Positions 26,713-35,113 of a stretch of DNA of 64,000 bases are shown piece after piece. Position 1 is the first letter of the stretch; every line of letters starts with the position of its first letter. A program made the translations under genes and the position numbers. A model generated the notes under the pieces. It made no database searches. It was not told the origin of the DNA and saw only the letters and a list, made by a program, of their open reading frames with translations. Location of the stretch: NCBI RefSeq assembly GCF_032586155.1, contig NZ_JAWHTC010000001.1:1054001-1118000 (forward strand), written 5' to 3'. Source of the DNA: JAWHTC01 sp032586155. GTDB lineage: Bacteria > Pseudomonadota > Alphaproteobacteria > Rhodobacterales > Rhodobacteraceae.

Positions 26713-27369
26713 ATGGCCGAGGATATTGAAAAAACAGAAGAAAGCCTGTTCGAAGCGCCGCCCGTTGCCGAGCAGGAGCGGATGTGTGAAGCGATCCTTT
26801 TTGCCAGCGCCGAACCGGTCAGCATCAAGGAGTTGAATAGCCGTATGCCGCACGGTGCGGATGCGGCCGAGGCGCTGGTGCATCTGCGTAAACGTTATGA
26901 GGGGCGCGGTGTGCAGGTGGTGAAGGTGGGCGATGCCTGGGCGATGCGCACGGCTGCGGACCTTGGCTTCCTGATGCAGAAAGAAACGGTTGAGACCCGC
27001 AAGCTGTCACGTGCGGCGATCGAGACGCTGGCGATCATTGCTTATCACCAACCGGTCACCCGGGCTGAGATTGAGGAAATCCGTGGTGTCTCGGTTAGTC
27101 GGGGAACGGTGGATCAGCTGCTCGAAATGGAATGGATCCGGTTCGGACGGCGCAAGATGACGCCGGGGCGTCCGGTGACCTTTGTGGTGACGCAAGGGTT
27201 CTTAGACCATTTCGGGCTGGAAAGCGCGCGCGATCTTCCGGGGCTGAAGGAGCTGCGTTCGGCTGGGCTGTTGGAGAGCCGACCACCACCGGGGCTGGGG
27301 CCGCAACTGACCGAACCGGACGACGATGAAGAGAGCAGCGAGGGGCAAAGCGAGCTGTTCGAGGACTGA
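26713..27369 (+). CDS. scpB: segregation and condensation protein B
   Basis: The 218-residue ScpB contains two winged-helix domains: ERMCEAILFASAEPVS and later LAIIAYHQPVTRAEIEEIRGVSVSRGTVDQL. The C-terminal tail is acidic. It dimerises and stabilises the Smc-ScpA interaction. The ATG at 26713 follows the scpA stop; the longer overlapping frame is rejected. In many relatives tatABC follow this gene; here they do not. Confidence 0.93.
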   Translation: MAEDIEKTEESLFEAPPVAEQERMCEAILFASAEPVSIKELNSRMPHGADAAEALVHLRKRYEGRGVQVVKVGDAWAMRTAADLGFLMQKETVETRKLSRAAIETLAIIAYHQPVTRAEIEEIRGVSVSRGTVDQLLEMEWIRFGRRKMTPGRPVTFVVTQGFLDHFGLESARDLPGLKELRSAGLLESRPPPGLGPQLTEPDDDEESSEGQSELFED

Positions 27370-27462
27370 TTGTTTCCGGCATTGTTGCGAAAATGGAAAC
27401 GCCATATTCTTGGCGTATTCCAGCGCTAGACTGCGCTCGAGGCAGCAGACAGGATGGGTGCA

Positions 27463-27678
27463 ATGAACGTCAACCAGATTATCAACATGATCATGCGCAT
27501 GGTCATGCGCAAGGCCATCAACAAGGGGCTTGATGTTGGAATCGACAAGGTCGCGGGCCGTGGCAAATCGCGCGAAGACATGACGCGGAAGGAGCGGCAG
27601 CAAGCGAATGCCGACAAGAAAAGCGTTAAGAACGCCCAGAAGATGATGAAGATGACCCGGCGTCTGGGCCGGATGTAA
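27463..27678 (+). CDS. small basic conserved hypothetical protein
   Basis: The 71-residue protein starts MNVNQIINMIMRMVMRKA with many Met in an amphipathic helix, followed by a Lys/Arg-rich coiled stretch ending KMMKMTRRLGRM. No domain is recognised. AGGATGG lies eight bases before this ATG; an ATG three codons upstream is an alternative. It lies just downstream of scpB on the same strand. Its short length leaves some doubt, but the biased composition and ribosome site favour a real gene. Confidence 0.6.
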   Translation: MNVNQIINMIMRMVMRKAINKGLDVGIDKVAGRGKSREDMTRKERQQANADKKSVKNAQKMMKMTRRLGRM

Positions 27679-27694
27679 CCGTGTCGCGGCCGGT

Positions 27695-28771
27695 TCAGGC
27701 CGCGCGGAAATGTTTCGACAGTTTCAGCCCCTGGCCTTGGTAATTCGAGGAAATCCCCGAGCCGTAGAGTTGCGACGGCAGGGCCGCCATATGTTCATAG
27801 ACCAGCCGCCCGACCACCTGGCCGTGTTCCAGGACAAAGGGCGATTCGTGACAGCGGACCTCGAGAACCCCGCGTGATCCGGCGCCGCCGGCGGCGTCAT
27901 GGCCGAAACCGGGATCAAAGAACCCAGCATAGTGCACCCGGAACTCGCCCACCATTGCCAGGAAAGGGGCCATTTCGGCGGCAAAGGCGGGCGGGATATG
28001 CACCGCCTCGCGGCTGACCAGGATGTAGAAGGCACCGGGATCAAGTATGATCTGGCCGGTGGCGCTGTTTAGTTCTTCCCAAAACTCGGTCGGGTTGTAA
28101 TAGCCGATTCGGTCCAGGTCGATCACCCCGGTATGGGGCTTGGCGCGATAACCGACCAGCGTACCCGACGTCGGTTTCAGGTCGACCGAAAACCCCAGCC
28201 CGCCGTCGATCACGGCTTCGCCATCCACCAGCGGTGTTTGTGCATGTGTGGCGATGAGTTCCTCGTCGGTCAGAACCGCATGGCCGGCGCGAAAACGGAT
28301 CTGGTTCAGGCGCATACCGGGGCGGACCAGCACGGAAAAGCTGCGCGGGCAGATCTCGGCATAAAGTGGGCCAGTGTAGCCAGGCGCGATGCGGTCGAAT
28401 TCCTCGCCACCATCGGTGATAGTTCGGGTCAGCAGGTCGAGCCGCCCGGTCGAGCTTTTGGCATTGGCCACGGCCTGGATGTCGTCGGCCAGGTCAAGAC
28501 TTTCCATCAAGGGCACGACATAGACGCAGCCCTTTTCCAGAACGGCCCCGTGGGAAAGGTCGATCTGATGCATTTCGAATTCGTTCAACCGTTCAGCAAC
28601 CGAGCGCCCATACCCGGCCAGGAACGAGGCGCGGACACGATAGGCGCGGGTGCCCAGCCGCAAATCGAGGCTGGCCGGCTGGATCTGTTCGGGCAGGATT
28701 GGCAGTTCGGCGGACAAAGCGCCGCTTGCAATCATCTCTTCCAGGTGCTGGCTGGCGAGAACACCTTTCAT
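27695..28771 (-). CDS. dcd: tandem-domain 2'-deoxycytidine 5'-triphosphate deaminase
   Basis: The 358-residue protein is about twice the length of a normal Dcd and carries two dUTPase-fold halves, as in the alphaproteobacterial 2'-deoxycytidine 5'-triphosphate deaminase family. The first half has IQPASLDLRLG and NAKSSTGRLDL; the second has ILVSREAVHIPPAFAAEM, HYAGFFDPGFG and VVGRLVYEHM. The reaction deaminates dCTP to dUTP for dTMP synthesis. AAGGAG precedes the ATG at 28771; the longer frame is rejected. Confidence 0.88.
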   Translation of the reverse strand: MKGVLASQHLEEMIASGALSAELPILPEQIQPASLDLRLGTRAYRVRASFLAGYGRSVAERLNEFEMHQIDLSHGAVLEKGCVYVVPLMESLDLADDIQAVANAKSSTGRLDLLTRTITDGGEEFDRIAPGYTGPLYAEICPRSFSVLVRPGMRLNQIRFRAGHAVLTDEELIATHAQTPLVDGEAVIDGGLGFSVDLKPTSGTLVGYRAKPHTGVIDLDRIGYYNPTEFWEELNSATGQIILDPGAFYILVSREAVHIPPAFAAEMAPFLAMVGEFRVHYAGFFDPGFGHDAAGGAGSRGVLEVRCHESPFVLEHGQVVGRLVYEHMAALPSQLYGSGISSNYQGQGLKLSKHFRAA

Positions 28772-28954
28772 GCGGCAACTCCTTGTCGTCTGGTGGTGCG
28801 GTTCTGCGTCCGCGCCGTTTGATCGGATATAGCAAGGCGAGAGCGGGATTTGGAGCGAAAATTGCACCGGTTCACCATGGCCGAGCAGATCAAGCCAGAA
28901 CGGCCAGCGTTCACAGATGCAAAGGGGTAACCTCTTGCCTGGGAGGGGAGAAAT

Positions 28955-29031
28955 TGGTCGGGCTAGCAGGGTTCGAACCTGCGACCTCCCGTCCCCCAGA
29001 CGGACGCGCTACCAGACTGCGCTATAGCCCG
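28955..29031 (-). tRNA. tRNA-Pro (GGG)
   Basis: The 77-nt gene has acceptor CGGGCTA/TAGCCCG, an anticodon stem TCCGT/ACGGG around the loop CTGGGGG (GGG), T arm with GGTTCGAACC and an encoded CCA. It reads CCC (and CCU by wobble). It lies downstream of the merR gene on the same strand. Confidence 0.95.
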
Positions 29032-29093
29032 ACGGTGCGGTTTACATAGCGGTTTTATACGCGGGGGCAAGGGGGAATTGCGGTGTTTGTGGC

Positions 29094-30161
29094 TTATTCG
29101 CCTGCCGCGTTCCCCTGACCATCCTGCATTGCGGCCAGCTTGTCGCGCAACGCAGCGGCCTCGGCCAATTGTGTTGCGTCAAGCGGACGGCTTTTGCGGG
29201 CGGCGAGGCGGCTCAGAATGCCTGGTGGGGCGGTGATGTCCTCTTCGCTTGGAATATCAGGCACGTTGATTTGGGCTGGCCGTAGGGGTTCCGGTTCAGG
29301 CTCTGTTTCTTCCGCCGACGATTCGGCGAACTCGGCCGGAGTTTCGTCCGCAGCGTTTTCGACCGATTCTGCCATCGGGTTTTCTGCCGGTTCGGTGCCG
29401 GTTGCCTCGGGCGGCGTCGGCGCGGCGCGGTGCAGGAAGGCAGGAAGCTCTACCTCGGCTTCCGGTGCCGGGGTCTCGTCTGCGGCCTGCACTTCCTGTA
29501 CATCGTCTTCGGCTGTGGCCCGTTCTGGTTCGGCTTCGAGGGCTGCGGGCGCGTCCGCTTCGGCGTGCGGGGCTGCGAAGTCTTCCAGAACGCGGGTATC
29601 GCTGGCCGGCGTGCCGTCGACGGGTTCCTGATCCTGTGCCGGGCCGTCGGACGTCTCAACAGGATCTGCCGCAGTTGCGCGCAAGTCGCTTGACGCCTCT
29701 TCGGTTGCTGCCTCTCCAGCCAAGTCCTCGGATGGTGCGGCGGTTCGCACGTCTTCGGCCGATGCAAAACTCGGGTCCGCGGCCGCAGGTTCAGCAGGCT
29801 GGAACGGAACCACGTCGGCGCTGGCGGGTTTGGCCAGGGTCTTGTCGACCTCGGAGACACCGGTGGTGATGTCGTCCTGTACGAATTCAAGTGGCTGCGA
29901 AAGTGAGGCGACGTATTTAACGCCTTGTTCGCGCAAGATTTTCTGCACTCCTTTGATGGTCATTCCATCATCGTGCAGCAGCTTCTTGATGCCGCCGATC
30001 AGCAGCATGTCACTGGGGCGGTAATAGCGCCGCCCACCAGCGCGCTTGACCGGTTTCACCTGTGTGAACTTGCTTTCCCAGAAACGCAGGACATGAGCCG
30101 GGGATCCAAGCCACTCGGCCACTTCGGAAATGGTGCGAAATGCATCCGCCGATTTTGCCAT
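29094..30161 (-). CDS. MerR-family transcriptional regulator with long acidic tail
   Basis: The 355-residue protein has an N-terminal MerR winged helix (about residues 8-75; ISEVAEWLGSPAHVLRFWESKF, GRRYYRPSDMLLIGGIKKLL). A low-complexity region rich in Ala, Glu, Asp and Pro (about 110-300) follows, then a short conserved end LSRLAARKSRPLDATQLAEA. No Cys metal-sensing cluster is seen. This gene follows ihfA at the end of the plsX-fabH cluster in many alphaproteobacteria; its target is unknown. Confidence 0.85.
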   Translation of the reverse strand: MAKSADAFRTISEVAEWLGSPAHVLRFWESKFTQVKPVKRAGGRRYYRPSDMLLIGGIKKLLHDDGMTIKGVQKILREQGVKYVASLSQPLEFVQDDITTGVSEVDKTLAKPASADVVPFQPAEPAAADPSFASAEDVRTAAPSEDLAGEAATEEASSDLRATAADPVETSDGPAQDQEPVDGTPASDTRVLEDFAAPHAEADAPAALEAEPERATAEDDVQEVQAADETPAPEAEVELPAFLHRAAPTPPEATGTEPAENPMAESVENAADETPAEFAESSAEETEPEPEPLRPAQINVPDIPSEEDITAPPGILSRLAARKSRPLDATQLAEAAALRDKLAAMQDGQGNAAGE

Positions 30162-30179
30162 CTTAAAGGCGGCGCCTCC

Positions 30180-30482
30180 TTAGCGCTTGTTGCCTTCCGC
30201 GACACGTTCTTTCATCAGATGCGACGGACGGAAGGTGAGAACCCGGCGCGGGTTGATTGGAACCTCTTCGCCGGTTTTGGGGTTGCGGCCCACCCGGGCG
30301 GCCTTTTCACGTACCGAAAACGTCCCGAAAGACGATATCTTTACCTGTTCGCCACGCACAAGGGCATCAGACATGTGTTGCAGCACGCTTTCGACCAGCT
30401 GGGCGGAATCGTTGCGCGACAGACCAACCTCGCGAAAGACAGCTTCGCTCAGGTCCATTCTTGTCAGTGTCTTGTCGCTCAT
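30180..30482 (-). CDS. ihfA: integration host factor subunit alpha
   Basis: The 100-residue HU/IHF-family protein carries GLSRNDSAQLVESVL, VKISSFGTFSVREKAARVGRNPKTGEEV and the intercalating loop IPINPRRV-type segment (PINPRRVLTFRPS). IHF bends DNA in promoters and recombination sites as a heterodimer with IhfB, which is not in the window. GGAAGATG precedes the ATG. Confidence 0.96.
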   Translation of the reverse strand: MSDKTLTRMDLSEAVFREVGLSRNDSAQLVESVLQHMSDALVRGEQVKISSFGTFSVREKAARVGRNPKTGEEVPINPRRVLTFRPSHLMKERVAEGNKR

Positions 30483-30607
30483 TGTTCATCTTCCCCCGTT
30501 GGTTTTCACAACTCTAGGGGCATAGGAATTTCCGAGTCAATAACAATGGCTTAGAAGCCTTGGTTTCAGAGTGTTTTTGCCCGGCCAAGTGGTGTAACGT
30601 ACCAATC

Positions 30608-31582
30608 TTACCAGCGCAGAACCACAGACCCCCAAGCCAGACCGCCACCGATCGCTTCGGTCACTAGCAGGTCACCTTGCCTGATCTGGCCGCGTTCGAC
30701 TCCGACCGACAGGGCCAGTGGGATGGAAGCGGCAGAGGTATTGCCGTGGTCCTGAACCGTGACGATGACGCGTTCCATCGGTACGCCCATCTTCTTTGCG
30801 GTGCCACGGATAATGCGGATATTGGCCTGGTGCGGTACGATCCAGTCGACGGCATCGTCGTCGAGGCCGATCTTCGACAGGGCGGTGTGTGCAGTCGAGG
30901 TGAGCTTGTCCACCGCTTGGCGGAACAGGGGGTTGCCCTGCATCCGAAGCTTGCCGGAATGGCCGGTGGAGGACACGCCACCATCGACAAACAGCATGTC
31001 ACGGAACCGGCCGTCGGAATTGAGATCAGCGGACAGAACGCCACGATCGTCGGCGGTTCCTTTTCCGTTTTCAGCACCCAGAACGATGGCCCCGGCGCCA
31101 TCCCCGAACAACACGCATGTGGAACGGTCAGTCCAGTCCATAATCCGCGAGAAGGTTTCAGCGCCGATGACCAGCACTGTCTTGGCCTGTCCCGACAGAA
31201 TCAGCGCATTGGCGTTGGTCAGGGCAAAAACGAAACCGGCGCACACAGCCTGAACGTCAAAGCCAAAGCCTTGGGTCATGCCCAGCCCCGCCTGGACCAT
31301 TGTCGCAACAGACGGGAAGGTGAGGTCAGGGGTCGATGTGGCCACGACCACGGCGTCTACGTCATCGGGTTCCAGCCCGGCCGAGGCCAGGGCCCGGCGC
31401 GCGGCGATAATGCCCATATCTGAGGTGGTTTCATCGGCGGCGGCAAAGTGTCGACGTTCAATGCCCGAGCGCGACTGGATCCATTCGTCGGACGTATCAA
31501 GGGTCTTCTCGAAATGGCTGTTGGGTACGACGTTTTCAGGCAGGTAATGGCCAACCCCTTGCACGACCGCTCTTACCGTCAT
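30608..31582 (-). CDS. fabH: beta-ketoacyl-ACP synthase III
   Basis: The 324-residue condensing enzyme joins acetyl-CoA with malonyl-ACP to start fatty acid synthesis. The catalytic triad is visible: Cys114 in QAVCAGFVFA, His in IVPHQANIRI and Asn in HGNTSAAS. Its ATG overlaps the plsX stop by four bases, giving a coupled lipid-synthesis operon. Confidence 0.97.
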   Translation of the reverse strand: MTVRAVVQGVGHYLPENVVPNSHFEKTLDTSDEWIQSRSGIERRHFAAADETTSDMGIIAARRALASAGLEPDDVDAVVVATSTPDLTFPSVATMVQAGLGMTQGFGFDVQAVCAGFVFALTNANALILSGQAKTVLVIGAETFSRIMDWTDRSTCVLFGDGAGAIVLGAENGKGTADDRGVLSADLNSDGRFRDMLFVDGGVSSTGHSGKLRMQGNPLFRQAVDKLTSTAHTALSKIGLDDDAVDWIVPHQANIRIIRGTAKKMGVPMERVIVTVQDHGNTSAASIPLALSVGVERGQIRQGDLLVTEAIGGGLAWGSVVLRW

Positions 31583-32706
31583 TTGTCTGCACCATCCTTA
31601 TCGTCAGCGTCGCCGTCTGCGGCGGCCATGGTTGCCGATGCAATCCGCGCCGCCAGTTTTGCCGAGAAGTTACTCTCGGCCAGTTGGAAGGCAAGCTGGA
31701 TCGCCGCCGAAACCCCGGTGGCATCGGCGCCGCCATGGGATTTAACCACCGGTCCGTTGAGCCCCAGAAACACGCCGCCGTTCACCCGGCGCGGATCGAT
31801 TCGTTTTCTCAATCGCTGCATCGAAGTATAGGCCAAAAGTGAAGCCAGCCGTGACAGCGGGGTGTACTGGAACGCCTCGCGTAGGAAATCCCCGATCAAT
31901 GAGGCGGTGCCTTCGCCGGTCTTGAGCGCGATATTGCCGGTGAATCCGTCGGTCACAATAACATCGGCGCGACTTCCCGGAATGTCCGACCCTTCTACGA
32001 ATCCAACATAGTCGAACCCGCCGTTCTGGGCGTTTTCAGCAATCAGCCGGTTGGCGGCCTGCATTTCCGAACGGCCTTTGAATTCTTCGGTCCCGACATT
32101 CAACAACCCGACGCGCGGGCGCTTCAGGCCAAGGCCGTTACGGGCATAGGACGCCCCCATGAGCGCATATTGCAACAGGTCGCGTTCGTCCGCTTTGATA
32201 TCGGCACCCGCGTCCAGCATGACGTTGAAGCCTTGCGGGTTGCGTGACGGCCACAGCACCGCGATGGCCGGACGATAGACCCCGGGCAATTTGCGCAACC
32301 GCACCACCGACAGCATCATCAGCGCCCCAGTATTGCCGCAGGACACACAGACGTTGGCCTCACCCAAGCGTACGGCCTCGATCGCCGACCACATCGAAGT
32401 GGTCTTGGAGCTGCGCATGATCTGGCTGGGCTTGTCGTCCATGCTGACCACGTCAGGCGCGTCGCGAAGCTCGCAACGGTCGACCAGGTCCTTGCGTTTT
32501 ACAAAAAGGGGCTCAAGCGTGGCTCGCGGCCCGTGGACGATGAAGCGCATGTCGGGACTGGTTTTCGCAGACAGCGAAATGCCGGCGACAACTGCCGCCG
32601 GCCCCTTGTCGCCGCCCATGGCGTCAACCGAAATGATGATGGGTGTCTGCCCCTCAGAGGGGAAAGTGCCCGATGATTGGCCGGGATTCTGTGTCTCGCC
32701 GGACAT
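31579..32706 (-). CDS. plsX: phosphate acyltransferase PlsX
   Basis: The 375-residue enzyme makes acyl-phosphate from acyl-ACP for phospholipid synthesis. Family motifs VDAMGGDKGP, SCGNTGALM, LDAGAD and VTDGFTGN are intact. An extra 25-residue N-terminal lead precedes the usual start, and the C-terminus is Asp-rich. The ribosome site is weak, as expected for a coupled gene directly after rpmF. Confidence 0.96.
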   Translation of the reverse strand: MSGETQNPGQSSGTFPSEGQTPIIISVDAMGGDKGPAAVVAGISLSAKTSPDMRFIVHGPRATLEPLFVKRKDLVDRCELRDAPDVVSMDDKPSQIMRSSKTTSMWSAIEAVRLGEANVCVSCGNTGALMMLSVVRLRKLPGVYRPAIAVLWPSRNPQGFNVMLDAGADIKADERDLLQYALMGASYARNGLGLKRPRVGLLNVGTEEFKGRSEMQAANRLIAENAQNGGFDYVGFVEGSDIPGSRADVIVTDGFTGNIALKTGEGTASLIGDFLREAFQYTPLSRLASLLAYTSMQRLRKRIDPRRVNGGVFLGLNGPVVKSHGGADATGVSAAIQLAFQLAESNFSAKLAARIASATMAAADGDADDKDGADK

Positions 32707-32730
32707 TCAGCGGGCGGCCCGAGACCGGCC

Positions 32731-32937
32731 TCAGGCCGCGTCTTCGTCGAGCTCGATGTCGTCAACCACCGCGACGATTTCCTTGTCGTCGTAATGCCCG
32801 CAGGAGGGGCAGACGTGGTGTGGTCGCTTCAGTTCACCGCAGTTCGAGCATTCGTTCGGGTTTGCGGCAACCAGCGCATCATGTGCGCGACGGTTGTTGC
32901 GACGCGATTTCGAGACTTTGTTCTGTTGGACGGCCAT
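32731..32937 (-). CDS. rpmF: 50S ribosomal protein L32
   Basis: The 68-residue protein starts MAVQQNKVSKSRRNNRRAH and has the zinc ribbon CSNCGELKRPHHVCPSC. The acidic C-terminal end is common in alphaproteobacteria. The ATG at 32937 is the family start; the longer frame is rejected. It lies between the DUF177 gene and plsX in the standard order. Confidence 0.97.
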   Translation of the reverse strand: MAVQQNKVSKSRRNNRRAHDALVAANPNECSNCGELKRPHHVCPSCGHYDDKEIVAVVDDIELDEDAA

Positions 32938-33146
32938 GGCGCACTTCCAATTCCATATTCGCGGGTCCACGTTCCAAAGCGGCGCATGGGGCCCTGTTTC
33001 GATTGGGCGCCGATGCGCCCGTTTCACGGGTGTTGGGGGCTCATATTCGGATCACACGGGCCTGTCCAACACAAATTTGTCAAGAAGCCGGGAAAATAGC
33101 CAAATTCCGCGCTTGTGCAAGCTATTTTTCTGCGTCTGCGAAGAAA

Positions 33147-33707
33147 TCAGCCCTCACCATCGAGGCTGTCGCGCAGCGCCTTGAGCCCGGCAAAGGGGCG
33201 GGCGTCCTCGTCCTGCATCGGGGCCTTGCCGGGTTCGGTGAACTGGGCGGCCTCGAGATGGGCACCTCCCAGGCGGGGATATTGCGGCAACCCCAGTGCC
33301 AGGGCCTCTATCATCACCGCCTCGAGGTCGATATGGCTGCCCAGCTTGTCGATGGTTTCATCCTCGGGCATTTCGATTTCGCCGTCGATATCATCATCGC
33401 TGCTGGTCTCGTCGGGCAGGTTTGCGAGGAAGCGGCGGATCACTTGATCCTCGATCCTGGTGGTCACCGGGTCGAGCGTGACGACGCATGGCTGGACCAC
33501 CGTGGCGCCCAGCCGGGCTTCGAGTCGCCAATCCGTTTTTCCTTCCGAGGTGATCTGGCCCTCGAATCGCATCTTGCGCAGCCCGGTCAGATTCATCTCG
33601 TCGGCGATGGCCGACATCTGGTCCGAATCCGGGGTTAGGCAAAACCGTGTGGCGCGGTTTTGCGGCAGGTCAGAGACCCGAAAACGGCTTGGGCTAGTGT
33701 TGGACAT
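33147..33707 (-). CDS. DUF177 (YceD-like) protein linked to 23S rRNA accumulation
   Basis: The 186-residue protein belongs to DUF177, as judged by RLGATVVQPCVVTLDPVTTRIEDQ with the conserved Cys and Asp, the acidic middle (DDIDGEIEMPEDETIDKLG), and a GLPQYPRL segment. DUF177 proteins are needed for normal 23S rRNA levels in E. coli and plants. Its place just before rpmF is the conserved order. A stretch of 209 bases separates it from rpmF. Confidence 0.88.
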   Translation of the reverse strand: MSNTSPSRFRVSDLPQNRATRFCLTPDSDQMSAIADEMNLTGLRKMRFEGQITSEGKTDWRLEARLGATVVQPCVVTLDPVTTRIEDQVIRRFLANLPDETSSDDDIDGEIEMPEDETIDKLGSHIDLEAVMIEALALGLPQYPRLGGAHLEAAQFTEPGKAPMQDEDARPFAGLKALRDSLDGEG

Positions 33708-33801
33708 TCACGTTCCATTCTTGAAGACAGCTTGAAGATTGGGGGGAAGCTGTTGTAAGCGGATATAAAGGCGCAAATCGCCAAGGCAAGAGGGCAGCGT
33801 T

Positions 33802-34260
33802 ATGGTGGGACATTCCAAGGCAAAGCTGTGGCTGGCAGGTATCGCGCTTGTCGCCGTGACCGCCTGTTCATCGATCTATCGCAATCACGGCTATGTTCCG
33901 ACCGAGGACGAGTTGGCCGAAATCGTTGTCGGGGTTGATACCCGGGCCACGGTGGATGACGTGATTGGAGCGCCATCAGCCGGGGGGTTGCTTGAGGGCG
34001 GTGATTATTATTACGTGCGCTCGCGGGTGAAGCATATTGGCATGCTCGAGCCGCAGATTATCGACCGGCAGGTTTTGGCAATCAGCTTTGATGGCGGTGA
34101 CGTGGTGCAGAATATCGAACGTTTTGGACTGGAAGACGGGCAGGTTGTTCCGATTGCCCGGCGCGTGACCAATTCGAGCGTTGAAGGCAAAGGTTTCCTG
34201 CGTCAGCTTCTCGGCAACCTAGGCAGCTTCAACCCGGGCGCTTTGCTAAGCAACAACTGA
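33802..34260 (+). CDS. bamE: outer membrane assembly lipoprotein, BamE/SmpA-OmlA family
   Basis: The 152-residue protein has a lipoprotein signal with the lipobox ending VTAC (Cys22), then a SmpA/OmlA fold: SIYRNHGYVPTEDELAEIVVGVDTRATVDDVIGAPS and the YYYVRSR strand. BamE stabilises the BAM beta-barrel insertion machine. It diverges from the DUF177 gene, an order common in Rhodobacterales. GAGGG precedes the ATG. Confidence 0.9.
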   Translation: MVGHSKAKLWLAGIALVAVTACSSIYRNHGYVPTEDELAEIVVGVDTRATVDDVIGAPSAGGLLEGGDYYYVRSRVKHIGMLEPQIIDRQVLAISFDGGDVVQNIERFGLEDGQVVPIARRVTNSSVEGKGFLRQLLGNLGSFNPGALLSNN

Positions 34261-34349
34261 TCTTTGGCGCCGTGGTCGGCGGCTCGTTCTAAAGTCACGT
34301 GCGGCGTGCTAGGATATGACTGTTTTGACTTGCCGGAGCGAGGCGCTTC

Positions 34350-35081
34350 ATGAATCCGGTTTTGACCAAAGGCCGTTACAATGCGCGCCTTTCCCGAAAT
34401 GCGGCGGATATTGCCGCGGCGCAGGCTTTGCGTCACAGGGCCTTTTTTGGCGGCAACGGCGTGGATCGTGATCGGTTTGACGGCACGTGCCTGCATCTTC
34501 TGGTGGACAAGCGTGAGACCGGCCAGACGGTTGCCTGCTGCCGCATCCTGCCGCTTGAGGCGGGTCAGATTGGCGAGAGTTATTCAGCGCAGTATTACGA
34601 GCTCTCGGCACTTGAAAGCTTTGATGGCAGGATGCTTGAAATTGGCCGCTTCTGCTTGCTGCCGGGCGAGGACAATCCCGACATCCTCCGCATCGCTTGG
34701 GGCGCGCTAGCTGCCTATGTCGCTGACAAAAAAGTCAAGATGCTGTTTGGCTGTTCCAGTTTCGAGGGCACGGACGCGGCGCGGTATATGGATGCATTTG
34801 CGCTGCTCAAGGCCCGCCACCTGGCACCGGAACGCTGGTTGCCACGGGTCAAGGCACCCCGGGTTTTCCGGTTTGCCACACAGCTTGTGGAAACACCGGA
34901 CCTGCAACTGGGTATGCAGCGGATGCCACCGCTGCTGCGCACCTATCTGATGATGGGGGGATGGGTTAGCGACCATGCCGTGGTGGACCGGCAAATGGGG
35001 ACGCTGCATGTCTTTACCGGGCTTGAAATCGCGGCGATTCCGCCGGCCCGCAAACGGTTGCTGCGGGCTGTGGCGGCTTGA
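34350..35081 (+). CDS. olsB: L-ornithine N-alpha-acyltransferase OlsB
   Basis: The 243-residue GNAT-fold enzyme transfers a 3-hydroxyacyl chain from ACP to ornithine, the first step of ornithine lipid synthesis. Typical segments are ALRHRAFFG, DRFDGTCLHLLV, EIGRFCLLPGE and FGCSSFEGTDAARY. The partner acyltransferase OlsA, often encoded next to it, is not adjacent here; an ABC-F gene follows. The enzyme is cytoplasmic and may associate with the membrane. Confidence 0.9.
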   Translation: MNPVLTKGRYNARLSRNAADIAAAQALRHRAFFGGNGVDRDRFDGTCLHLLVDKRETGQTVACCRILPLEAGQIGESYSAQYYELSALESFDGRMLEIGRFCLLPGEDNPDILRIAWGALAAYVADKKVKMLFGCSSFEGTDAARYMDAFALLKARHLAPERWLPRVKAPRVFRFATQLVETPDLQLGMQRMPPLLRTYLMMGGWVSDHAVVDRQMGTLHVFTGLEIAAIPPARKRLLRAVAA

Positions 35082-35113
35082 CGGCATGGGGTGCGCGGGG
35101 TAGCTGACAAGCC

